Of a stretch of 5,659 nucleotides of DNA, positions 1 to 5,161 are shown one piece after another; within the stretch, counting starts at the first letter, position 1, and each line of letters starts with the position of its first letter. This DNA comes from Cyanobacteriota bacterium (GTDB taxonomy: Bacteria; Cyanobacteriota; Cyanobacteriia; Leptolyngbyales; Leptolyngbyaceae). The position numbers were made by a program, and so were the translations under genes. Below the pieces are notes generated by a model that saw only the letters and a list, made by a program, of their open reading frames with translations, was not told the origin of the DNA and did no database searches. Where the stretch lies: the NCBI GenBank assembly GCA_027482985.1, contig JAIXVO010000297.1, positions 1-5,659 of the forward strand, read 5' to 3'.

Positions 1-10
1 CTTGTTCCCG

Positions 11-66
11 TCTCCCTCTCCCTTTCCCTTCTTCCCCCTCCCTTTCCCTTCCACTTCTCCTCTTCT
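11..66 (+). repeat. Polypyrimidine tract with a 14-bp direct repeat
   Basis: Positions 11-52 are an unbroken 42-nt pyrimidine run on the + strand, and 54-66 continue it after a single A at 53. Inside it CTCCCTTTCCCTTC occurs twice (18-31 and 38-51, period 20). It ends just before the candidate promoter of the multicopper oxidase gene. A second tract of similar composition precedes the permease gene at 2479-2552. No function can be assigned; such homopurine/homopyrimidine DNA can form triplex structures, which here is only a possibility. Confidence 0.75.
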
Positions 67-67
67 G

Positions 68-107
68 TTGACATCTACTTTCAATAAGCGGCGAATAGTG
101 ATATAGT
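68..107 (+). promoter_or_regulatory. Candidate promoter of the multicopper oxidase gene
   Basis: A perfect -35-like TTGACA lies at 68-73 and a TATAGT (5 of 6 to TATAAT) at 102-107. They are 28 bp apart, too far to work as one pair. Either TATAGT is used with the poor hexamer TTTCAA (79-84, 17-bp spacing), or TTGACA is used with a weak -10 near 91-98. The start codon is at 135, so a short leader of about 20-30 nt is expected. Weak call. Confidence 0.3.
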
Positions 108-134
108 CTGGAAGCAATCGAGACGATAGAGTTT

Positions 135-1136
135 ATGGCATCTTCGAGTGTAGAAACCTCTAAACTGATGCGACGGCGATTTCTGCAATTGGGGGCGGGC
201 GGATTGGCGCTCGCGGGCGGGGCGGCGGGTTTGCAGTGGTGGCGGGGTAATCCCTGGAATTCTTCGGCTCAGATTCCGCCAGTCCCAGCGGCGCCGACTG
301 TGGGTGGCACGGTTAGCCCCATGCAGGTGTTGCGCGAGTTCGACTATGGGCGGGTGAAGCAGGAGAATGGCCGCACGATTCGCGAATTTGAGGTCGTCGT
401 CGGAACTTCGACGATTCAACTGAATCGCACGACTTCGTTTATTACCTGGAATTACAACGGACGGGTGCCAGGACCGACGTTGCGGGCGAAAGCGGGCGAT
501 CGCGTGCGGGTGTTGTTTCTCAATAAAGGCGGTCATGCCCACACCATGCACATTCACGGCATGCACCCGGATGGCATGGATGGCATTAAGCCTGTCGCCA
601 ATGGCAAAGCTTTTATTTATGAATTTGATGCCGAACCTTACGGGGTGCATCTCTACCACTGCCATATTGCGCCCGTGACGCGGCATATTGGCAAAGGCTT
701 GTACGGTATGTTCATCATTGATCCGCCAGAAGGTCGCCCCCCGGCGGATGAACTGGTGCTGGTGATGGGCGGGTATGACGTGAATCAGGATCAGCGCAAC
801 GAGCACTATGCCTTCAATGGGTTGCCCCATTACTACATGGAACACCCGATTCAGATTTACCAGAATCAACTGGTGCGGCTGTATTTGCTCAACATGATTG
901 AGTTTGACCCAGCGCTCACTTTTCACATCCATGCTAATTTTTTCCAGGTGTACCCCACGGGCCGCACGCTCACCCCCTCCCATGAAAGTGATGTGATCAC
1001 GATGGGGACGGCAGAACGGCACATTTTGGAATTCAAATATGCTTTTCCCGGCAAGTATATGTTTCACCCGCATCAAGATGGGATTGCGGAAGCGGGTTGT
1101 ATGGGATTTTTCAACGTGTTGCCAATAAGTAGTTAA
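135..1136 (+). CDS. Two-domain multicopper oxidase, Tat-exported, probable ferroxidase
   Basis: This 333-aa protein has two cupredoxin domains. A twin-arginine signal is visible at residues 13-18 (RRRFLQ), followed by a Gly/Ala/Leu-rich stretch, so export of the folded, copper-loaded protein to the periplasm is expected. Domain 1 carries H136-x-x-H139-x-H141 and H175-C176-H177 with H184, giving a type 1 copper (H136, C176, H184) plus four trinuclear-cluster histidines. Domain 2 carries H264-x-H266 and H311-P-H313: the other four cluster histidines, but Pro where a type 1 Cys would be. Type 1 copper in domain 1 only, with a full trinuclear cluster, fits the type C two-domain laccase-like group rather than nitrite reductase. 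Aligned by eye to NirK, the axial position is Leu189, as in laccases and the ferroxidase Fet3. The permease downstream suggests Fe(II) oxidation; the substrate is inferred. The Shine-Dalgarno is weak (GATAGAG), so the ATG at 168 (residue 12) is a possible alternative start. Confidence 0.88.
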   Translation: MASSSVETSKLMRRRFLQLGAGGLALAGGAAGLQWWRGNPWNSSAQIPPVPAAPTVGGTVSPMQVLREFDYGRVKQENGRTIREFEVVVGTSTIQLNRTTSFITWNYNGRVPGPTLRAKAGDRVRVLFLNKGGHAHTMHIHGMHPDGMDGIKPVANGKAFIYEFDAEPYGVHLYHCHIAPVTRHIGKGLYGMFIIDPPEGRPPADELVLVMGGYDVNQDQRNEHYAFNGLPHYYMEHPIQIYQNQLVRLYLLNMIEFDPALTFHIHANFFQVYPTGRTLTPSHESDVITMGTAERHILEFKYAFPGKYMFHPHQDGIAEAGCMGFFNVLPISS

Positions 1137-1152
1137 AAGTTCTGTCAACTAT

Positions 1153-1167
1153 TGCAAATAACTCTCA
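1153..1167 (+). promoter_or_regulatory. Fur-box-like sequence
   Basis: TGCAAATAACTCTCA matches the 7-1-7 Fur consensus TGATAATNATTATCA at 10 of 14 scored positions, five in each half. It lies between the oxidase and lipoprotein genes, about 78 bp before the lipoprotein start. If real, it would place the lipoprotein (and perhaps the permease) under iron repression. No convincing -10/-35 pair was found beside it, so this is a suggestion from sequence similarity and gene context. Confidence 0.35.
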
Positions 1168-1178
1168 TTCAGGAGAGT
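1161..1178 (+). other. Intercistronic hairpin
   Basis: ACTCTC (1161-1166) and GAGAGT (1173-1178) form a perfect 6-bp stem with a 6-nt loop, 25 bp after the oxidase stop codon. There is no T-run after it, so it is a poor intrinsic terminator. It may be an mRNA processing or 3'-end stabilising hairpin, or a protein-binding dyad. Its left arm overlaps the Fur-box-like sequence. Confidence 0.45.
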
Positions 1179-1244
1179 GGCTAATGCAGTGCTTCAGTTC
1201 ACTGTCTGGATTCTTACCCGCATCTGTTTTTAGGAAGGTTAACC

Positions 1245-2249
1245 ATGAATTTTCGCCGCCTCTTGACCTACGGACTGATGGCGATCGCCGCTCTGGGTCT
1301 GATTTTGGGAATTAAAGCCTGTAGCAGTCCCACCACTCCGCAAGCCAGTGTGCCCTCTGCTGCCATGACTGCTGATACCAGTGCTGTCGGCAAAACCAAA
1401 ATTAACCTCAATTCAGCCATTTTGTCAGAACTGGACAAGCTGGAAGCGCAGTTGGGGGTGCCTGCCCTGTCCCACAAAATTCAGGCGAGTCGGCCCTACG
1501 GCAATGTGTCAGATCTGGTGAGTAAGCAGGTGATCAGCCAGCAACAGTTTGACCAGATTAAAAATCAGGTGACAACGGAAGACATTGTGTTAACTGGAGC
1601 CGCCAAAGATGTGGATTACATCACCAAGCTGGCACTGATGAAGGGCCATATGCTGGTGGCGGGAGAACTGCTGGCTTTGGGCCAACCCGCCCAGGCTGAA
1701 CCCCACTTGGGGCATCCCGTCGAAGAAATTTATGTCGATATCCAAGAGCAACTGCCGGAGCGCAAAGTGGCGGACTTCAAAGAACCCCTCATGCAAGTGC
1801 AAGATCTGGTGAAGTCAAAACCTGGTGATCCGCAGGTAAAAGGCGCTTACACCAAAGCTCTAGCTGTCATTGATCAAGCGATCGCGGCGATTCCCACCAG
1901 CCAGCAACATAGCCCCAGTTTCGTGATGCCCGTGATCAACGGCTTACTCGAAACCGCCTCCTCGGAATATACAGCAGCGATCAGTGGTGGCAAAGTGAAG
2001 GAAGCGATCGAGTATCAAGATTCGCGCGGCTTTGTCCTAGAAGCCCAGAATCTTTATCAAGCCGCTCAGTCGCAGTTAAAAACAGATAGCGCCCAAACTG
2101 CTGAATTGCAAGCCGCCTTTACTGCTTTGCAAAAAGCTTGGCCTGCCCCCATCCCGCCCGCTGCCCCCGTCCTCACCCCCGATGAAGTTGCCGCTCAGGT
2201 GAAACAGATTGAGAAGGTGAGTACCGCGATCGCGAAGGCGGCAGTGTAG
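1245..2249 (+). CDS. Periplasmic lipoprotein with ComEA/PsbU-like helix-hairpin-helix and His/Glu-rich helical domain
   Basis: This 334-aa protein starts with a lipoprotein-type signal: basic N-terminus (RR at 4-5), hydrophobic stretch 7-23, and a lipobox-like IKAC ending at C26. Lys just before Ala is atypical for a lipobox, so lipidation is likely but not certain. A low-complexity linker (27-50) follows. Residues 52-109 resemble the ComEA/PsbU helix-hairpin-helix fold (starting INLNSA), but the GIG hairpin motifs used for DNA contact are missing. Residues 123-280 form a helical domain with MKGH (H135), E141, H154, H157 and E160-E161, which could bind metal; this recalls the His/Glu sites of periplasmic iron-uptake proteins such as EfeO/imelysin-like proteins, though homology is not shown. 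A Pro-rich linker (300-311) and a final helix end the protein. The start is supported by AGGAAGG at 1232-1238, 6 nt before ATG. Position between oxidase and permease suggests an iron-binding or scaffold role (inference). Confidence 0.82.
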   Translation: MNFRRLLTYGLMAIAALGLILGIKACSSPTTPQASVPSAAMTADTSAVGKTKINLNSAILSELDKLEAQLGVPALSHKIQASRPYGNVSDLVSKQVISQQQFDQIKNQVTTEDIVLTGAAKDVDYITKLALMKGHMLVAGELLALGQPAQAEPHLGHPVEEIYVDIQEQLPERKVADFKEPLMQVQDLVKSKPGDPQVKGAYTKALAVIDQAIAAIPTSQQHSPSFVMPVINGLLETASSEYTAAISGGKVKEAIEYQDSRGFVLEAQNLYQAAQSQLKTDSAQTAELQAAFTALQKAWPAPIPPAAPVLTPDEVAAQVKQIEKVSTAIAKAAV

Positions 2250-2310
2250 AGGACATCCCAGTCTGGTGGTCGCGCGAGTCTCTGAGTAGAACCAAGATTC
2301 TGGGCTTGGG

Positions 2311-2375
2311 TGGCAGCCCTCCAAACCCCCCGAATTCAGGGGACGGTTGCGTCCCCCGAACCCCCTCCAAAGGGC
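2311..2375 (+). repeat. GC-rich palindromic intergenic element
   Basis: The core is a perfect hairpin, GGGGAC (2339-2344) and GTCCCC (2351-2356), 6-nt loop. TTC (2335-2337) and GAA (2358-2360) extend it past one mismatch. Outside, CCCTCCAAA is directly repeated (2317-2325 and 2363-2371), and GCCCT (2316-2320) is inverted as AGGGC (2371-2375). This C-tract/G-tract palindromic style resembles interspersed intergenic repeats common in cyanobacteria. No U-run follows, so it is not a standard terminator, but its transcript would fold. Confidence 0.55.
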
Positions 2376-2398
2376 AACGCTGGGGCTTCGCAAAAATG

Positions 2399-2433
2399 CT
2401 CTAGTTGTGACGTTGTTGAACGCGACCCTAGAG
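2399..2433 (+). other. Imperfect hairpin in permease leader
   Basis: CTCTAG (2399-2404) pairs perfectly with CTAGAG (2428-2433). Inside, CGTT (2411-2414) pairs with AACG (2419-2422) around a GTTG loop, with GT/AC (2407-2408 with 2425-2426) between two internal loops. It could be an RNA structure in the leader of the permease mRNA. No homology to a known riboswitch was recognised. Confidence 0.35.
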
Positions 2434-2478
2434 ATGAGCTTAAGTTGAGGCGCATGGGAACTGCCGCACCTCTACCAG

Positions 2479-2552
2479 TTTCCCTTCCTCTCCACTCTCC
2501 CTCACCTCCCTCCTATTCCTTTTCCTCCTGACTCCTACCTCCTCCTCCCCCT
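2479..2552 (+). repeat. Polypyrimidine tract abutting the permease start codon
   Basis: Of these 74 nt only six are purines (2494, 2504, 2515, 2530, 2531, 2537). The tract runs directly into the ATG at 2553, so the space where a Shine-Dalgarno sequence should sit is almost all C and T. It contains CCTCCT, the sequence of the 16S rRNA anti-Shine-Dalgarno itself, so it cannot pair with the ribosome in the usual way. Ribosomal protein S1 binding to pyrimidine-rich leaders, or coupling to upstream translation, are possible alternatives (inference). Confidence 0.65.
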
Positions 2553-3536
2553 ATGGACTTCACCGCTTTTCTCCCCACTTTTGTCATCACCCTCCGCGAA
2601 GGAGTCGAAGCGGCTCTGGTGGTTGGGATTGTGTTGGCGTGTCTAAAAAAATCGCAACGGGCGTATCTGAATCACTGGGTCTATTGGGGCGTGGTGGCGG
2701 GGATTATCGTCAGCGCGTTGATTGGGAGCTTGTTTGGCGTGCTGATTCAGGCGATGGGGGCGGTAAGTCCGGTGGCGGAACCGTTGTTGGAAGCGGTGTT
2801 TAGCCTGATTGCGATCGCCCTTCTGAGTTGGATGTTGATCTGGATGACGCAGCAAGCCCGCTTTATGAAAAGCCAGGTGGAAGGGGCAGTGTCGAGTGCG
2901 CTGAAGCAGGGGCAGCAGGCGGGATGGGCGATTTTCTGGTTGATTTTTATTGCCGTGTTGCGGGAAGGCTTTGAAACGGTCGTGTTTGTGGCGGGTAAGT
3001 TTCAGCAAGGGATTTTTCCCACCCTCGGCGCGTTAGGCGGCTTGCTGGCGGCTGCTGGCATTGGGGTGTTGCTGTTCAAATGGGGCATTCGCCTGAACTT
3101 GAAGCTGTTCTTTCAGGTGATGGGCGTGTTGCTGTTGCTGGTGGTCGCGGGATTGGTCGTGACGACACTGGAGCATCTGGACACCGTGATGGCAACCCTC
3201 GCCAGCCAAAATCGAGCGACGGAATCCCTCTGCTTTTATTACGAACGGTTTGCCCGCTATCATTCCTGCATTTTGGGCGGTAAGGTCTGGGATCTGGCTC
3301 GCGTGTTGCCTGACGATCGCGCCACTGGAGCCATCTTGAATGCTCTGTTTGGCTATACTCAACGGCTGTATCAGGTGCAGGCGATCGCCTATTTCCTGTT
3401 CCTGTTCACCATTGGGGCGATCTACTTCCAGAGTCTGGCAGGACGAGTGGTGTGGCCGCTGGGCGGTGGTCGTCCGGCAAAGGGGGTGCGGCTGGAGCAG
3501 GAACGGGTGCCGATCCGCGATTCCCAAAGGCGGTAA
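2553..3536 (+). CDS. FTR1/EfeU family iron permease
   Basis: This 327-aa inner-membrane protein belongs to the FTR1/EfeU family, which moves Fe(III) produced by a partner oxidase (yeast Ftr1) or supplied by periplasmic partners (EfeU). Both signature motifs are present: REGVE at 15-19 in the first membrane segment and REGFE at 137-141 in the fourth. Seven hydrophobic segments are visible, roughly at 5-30, 43-66, 79-98, 124-147, 155-176, 184-204 and 273-296. The loop between segments six and seven holds C227, C239 and a conserved-looking WDLARVLPDD stretch (246-255). The start is fixed: an in-frame TGA at 2529-2531 and no start codon between it and ATG 2553, and the N-terminus fits the family. 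There is no Shine-Dalgarno. The basic C-terminal tail (about 298-327) is overlapped by the opposite-strand radical SAM gene. With the upstream oxidase and lipoprotein it forms a probable iron uptake set. Confidence 0.93.
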   Translation: MDFTAFLPTFVITLREGVEAALVVGIVLACLKKSQRAYLNHWVYWGVVAGIIVSALIGSLFGVLIQAMGAVSPVAEPLLEAVFSLIAIALLSWMLIWMTQQARFMKSQVEGAVSSALKQGQQAGWAIFWLIFIAVLREGFETVVFVAGKFQQGIFPTLGALGGLLAAAGIGVLLFKWGIRLNLKLFFQVMGVLLLLVVAGLVVTTLEHLDTVMATLASQNRATESLCFYYERFARYHSCILGGKVWDLARVLPDDRATGAILNALFGYTQRLYQVQAIAYFLFLFTIGAIYFQSLAGRVVWPLGGGRPAKGVRLEQERVPIRDSQRR

Positions 3537-4878
3537 GCACACCTTCCAGGCTGGGTAACAGTTGGTTGACTTGCTTCAGCCGAATTAGCAAATCCCACAC
3601 GGGTTCAGCTTTTTTCCAGGCTCCGGTGTAGACCAAATGGCGCAGGCGATCGCTCCACGCCTCTTTTGTCCAGGCTGCCTGCACAATCGCATCCCAGCGA
3701 TAAAATTCCCGATAAGACCGCCAGTAACCCGCTTCCAGGGCTTCAACACTCATCTGGGTGGGTTGATAGACGGCATGACGGGTGTCGTACAAATCCCAGT
3801 TGGAGTGGGTGATGCGTCCCTGTGCCTGCATCCGGTCGTACAACAAAGTGCCGGGGTAAGGGGTCAGGATGTGGAAGGTGGCTGTCTCTAAGCCCTGAGC
3901 GATCGCCCAGTCAATCGTGCGGTCAAACACCGATTCATCGTCGCTATCCATCCCATACACGAAACTGCCATTCACCATCACGCCGAGCGATCGCAGCCGT
4001 TGAATCGCCGCCTGATAATCGCGGTTCAGGTTGTGAAACTTGTGTTGTTCCCGCAGATTGTGCGGATCGAGCGTCTCAAAGCCCACGAATAAACTGCGTA
4101 ATCCCGCTTCCACCGCCTTTTCGAGAATGCCGGGACGCAAAATGGATTGTACCGTTGCCGCCGCCTGCCACACCCGCCCCATTCCCTTCATCCCCGTGAA
4201 TAGCTCTGAGGCGAAGGACTCAAACCCAAACAGGTGGTCATCCAGAAAGTAGAGATGCTTACCGGGTAGGCGATCAATTTCGGCGAGAGCAGCATCAACG
4301 GGTTGGGTGTAAAACGACTTCCCCCCCTTGAAGAAGGCATCTTTATAACAAAAGTCGCAATGATGGGGACAGCCCCGCGACACGACGATGGAATTCGGGA
4401 CGAGGTAATGATGCCGTTTGATCAAATCCCGGCGAATTGGCGGCAACCCCACCAGCGATCGCACCTTGGACTCATAGCGATCGCCCGGATGCCCCGCCCG
4501 CCAGTCAGCCAAAAATTGCGGCCAGGTATCTTCTCCCGGCCCTAGAAAAATTGTATCTGCGTGTTGCGCTGCTTCTTCCGGCAGCGCTGTGACGTGTAGC
4601 CCTCCCAACGCCACATACACACCCTTTTGCCGATAGTGATCTGCCAGTTCGTAAGCCCGATACGCCGAGGTAATGTAAACCTGAATCACCACCAGATCCG
4701 GCTCATCGTCCAACGTCAGCCGCTCGACGTGTTCATCTTGCAAATCAATTTCGTCGTCGGGATCAAAAAAGGTGGCGATGGTGGCCAATCCCAAAGGCGG
4801 AAACAAATGATACTTGATCGGTCGCCAGAAGGGGCTGAGGGCTTCGGTCAGGGCTGGCAAAATCAATTTGACTCGCAT
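3406..4878 (-). CDS. Cobalamin-binding-domain radical SAM protein
   Basis: This 490-aa protein has an N-terminal B12-binding-type Rossmann domain (about 1-125, with PPLGLATIATF near 27-37 and GGLHVTALPEEA at 92-103) and a radical SAM domain holding the 4Fe-4S motif C170-x3-C174-x2-C177. Further radical SAM-like strands are FLDDHLFG (211-218) and LFVGFETL (263-270). The canonical DxHxxG cobalamin motif is not seen, as in many BchE-like members. A C-terminal region with YDTRHAVYQP (364-373) is typical of this broad group. The substrate cannot be told from sequence. The start at 4878 is chosen because AGGAG (4886-4890 on the complement) sits 7 nt upstream; a GTG at 4920 would only add 14 residues and has no such site. 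The Pro/Ala-rich tail after about residue 448 lies wholly antisense to the permease gene and may be read-through beyond the ancestral stop. No functional tie to iron uptake is evident beyond its own Fe-S cluster. Confidence 0.88.
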   Translation of the reverse strand: MRVKLILPALTEALSPFWRPIKYHLFPPLGLATIATFFDPDDEIDLQDEHVERLTLDDEPDLVVIQVYITSAYRAYELADHYRQKGVYVALGGLHVTALPEEAAQHADTIFLGPGEDTWPQFLADWRAGHPGDRYESKVRSLVGLPPIRRDLIKRHHYLVPNSIVVSRGCPHHCDFCYKDAFFKGGKSFYTQPVDAALAEIDRLPGKHLYFLDDHLFGFESFASELFTGMKGMGRVWQAAATVQSILRPGILEKAVEAGLRSLFVGFETLDPHNLREQHKFHNLNRDYQAAIQRLRSLGVMVNGSFVYGMDSDDESVFDRTIDWAIAQGLETATFHILTPYPGTLLYDRMQAQGRITHSNWDLYDTRHAVYQPTQMSVEALEAGYWRSYREFYRWDAIVQAAWTKEAWSDRLRHLVYTGAWKKAEPVWDLLIRLKQVNQLLPSLEGVLTAFGNRGSAPVPAPAAPPLPDDHRPAATPLVLPDSGSRSPQW

Positions 4879-4885
4879 CGCGGTG

Positions 4886-4890
4886 CTCCT
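4886..4890 (-). promoter_or_regulatory. Shine-Dalgarno that sets the radical SAM start
   Basis: On the - strand AGGAG lies 7 nt before the ATG at 4876-4878. It favours this start over the GTG at 4918-4920. The same AGGAGCA context and spacing precede the divergent small gene. Confidence 0.75.
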
Positions 4891-5021
4891 GGGAGATTGC
4901 AACACTTCGGCAGTCCCCACACCCTAATCAATCCCCACCGGCATTCGGGGCGATCGCAACGATTCAGTTACAGAACCACAGACCGAGAGACATTCCGCCA
5001 CATCCCGTTACCTTTTATGAC

Positions 5022-5049
5022 TAAACCTGACCTTTTCAGAACAGGTTTA
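5022..5049 (+). promoter_or_regulatory. Operator-like perfect dyad
   Basis: TAAACCTG (5022-5029) and CAGGTTTA (5042-5049) are perfect 8-bp inverted repeats around a 12-bp centre. The right arm overlaps the -35 hexamer of the promoter at 5046-5073, the usual place for a repressor site. A smaller alternative pairing (CTGA 5027-5030 with TCAG 5036-5039) nests inside. No known regulator motif (LexA, NtcA, Fur) was recognised in it. Confidence 0.5.
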
Positions 5050-5073
5050 CTAATTTCGTTGAATAGATATAAT
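5046..5073 (+). promoter_or_regulatory. Sigma70-type promoter of the 50-aa gene
   Basis: The -10 is a perfect TATAAT at 5068-5073. The best -35 is TTTACT at 5046-5051 (4 of 6) with 16-bp spacing. Transcription would begin near 5080, giving an untranslated leader of about 80 nt before the ATG at 5162. Confidence 0.6.
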
Positions 5074-5110
5074 GATTCCAGGTGTTCCGTTTGAGTGCTT
5101 CCCATCTGAG

Positions 5111-5142
5111 TTCAATCGTCATTGAGGCGCTGCGATCGCCTC
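5111..5142 (+). other. Two mutually exclusive hairpins in the 5' leader
   Basis: Hairpin A pairs TCAAT (5112-5116) with ATTGA (5121-5125) around a 4-nt loop. Hairpin B pairs GAGGCG (5124-5129) with CGCCTC (5137-5142) around a 7-nt loop that takes in part of a HIP1 site. They share 5124-5125, so they cannot both form fully. Hairpin B ends 7 nt before the Shine-Dalgarno at 5150-5154. The stems are short, so this may be chance. Confidence 0.35.
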
Positions 5143-5161
5143 TTCAACCAGGAGCATCACC

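Larger units (their letters stand above)
2250..2552 (+). other. 303-bp gap before the permease gene
   Basis: No credible gene lies here. From left to right it holds a GC-rich palindromic element (2311-2375), an imperfect hairpin (2399-2433) and a pyrimidine tract (2479-2552). No convincing promoter was found: the best pair is TTGAAC at 2416-2421 with a 3-of-6 -10 at 2439-2444. Whether the permease is co-transcribed with the lipoprotein is therefore open. Confidence 0.6.

Noticed and set aside
135..1136. Copper nitrite reductase (NirK) reading of the oxidase
   Set aside because: NirK has a single type 2 copper between domains; here domain 2 keeps two HxH pairs, which complete a trinuclear cluster.
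81..1148. Long open frame (355 codons) on the - strand opposite the oxidase gene
   Set aside because: It is His/Arg-rich with no recognisable domain and lies over a gene with clear cupredoxin copper motifs; it is a frame shadow of GC-rich coding DNA.
1245..2249. ComEA-type DNA-uptake role for the lipoprotein
   Set aside because: The GIG hairpin motifs are missing, the protein is far longer than ComEA, and the neighbours concern metal handling, not competence.
2310..2531. 73-codon + frame in the gap before the permease gene
   Set aside because: It reads through the palindromic element and the pyrimidine tract, giving low-complexity Pro/Ser sequence, and has no ribosome site.
2643..3542. Two - strand frames (121 and 169 codons) opposite the permease gene
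   Set aside because: Both are Gln/His/Arg-rich antisense shadows of membrane-protein coding sequence.
3406..4878. Naming the radical SAM gene bchE, hpnP or a similar specific gene
   Set aside because: Only the general B12-binding plus radical SAM architecture is visible; no substrate-specific feature was recognised.
4627..5094. 155-codon + frame opposite the radical SAM start and into the intergenic region
   Set aside because: No ribosome site or domain; it overlaps the antisense of a gene with a clear CxxxCxxC motif and runs through the promoter and dyad of the small gene.
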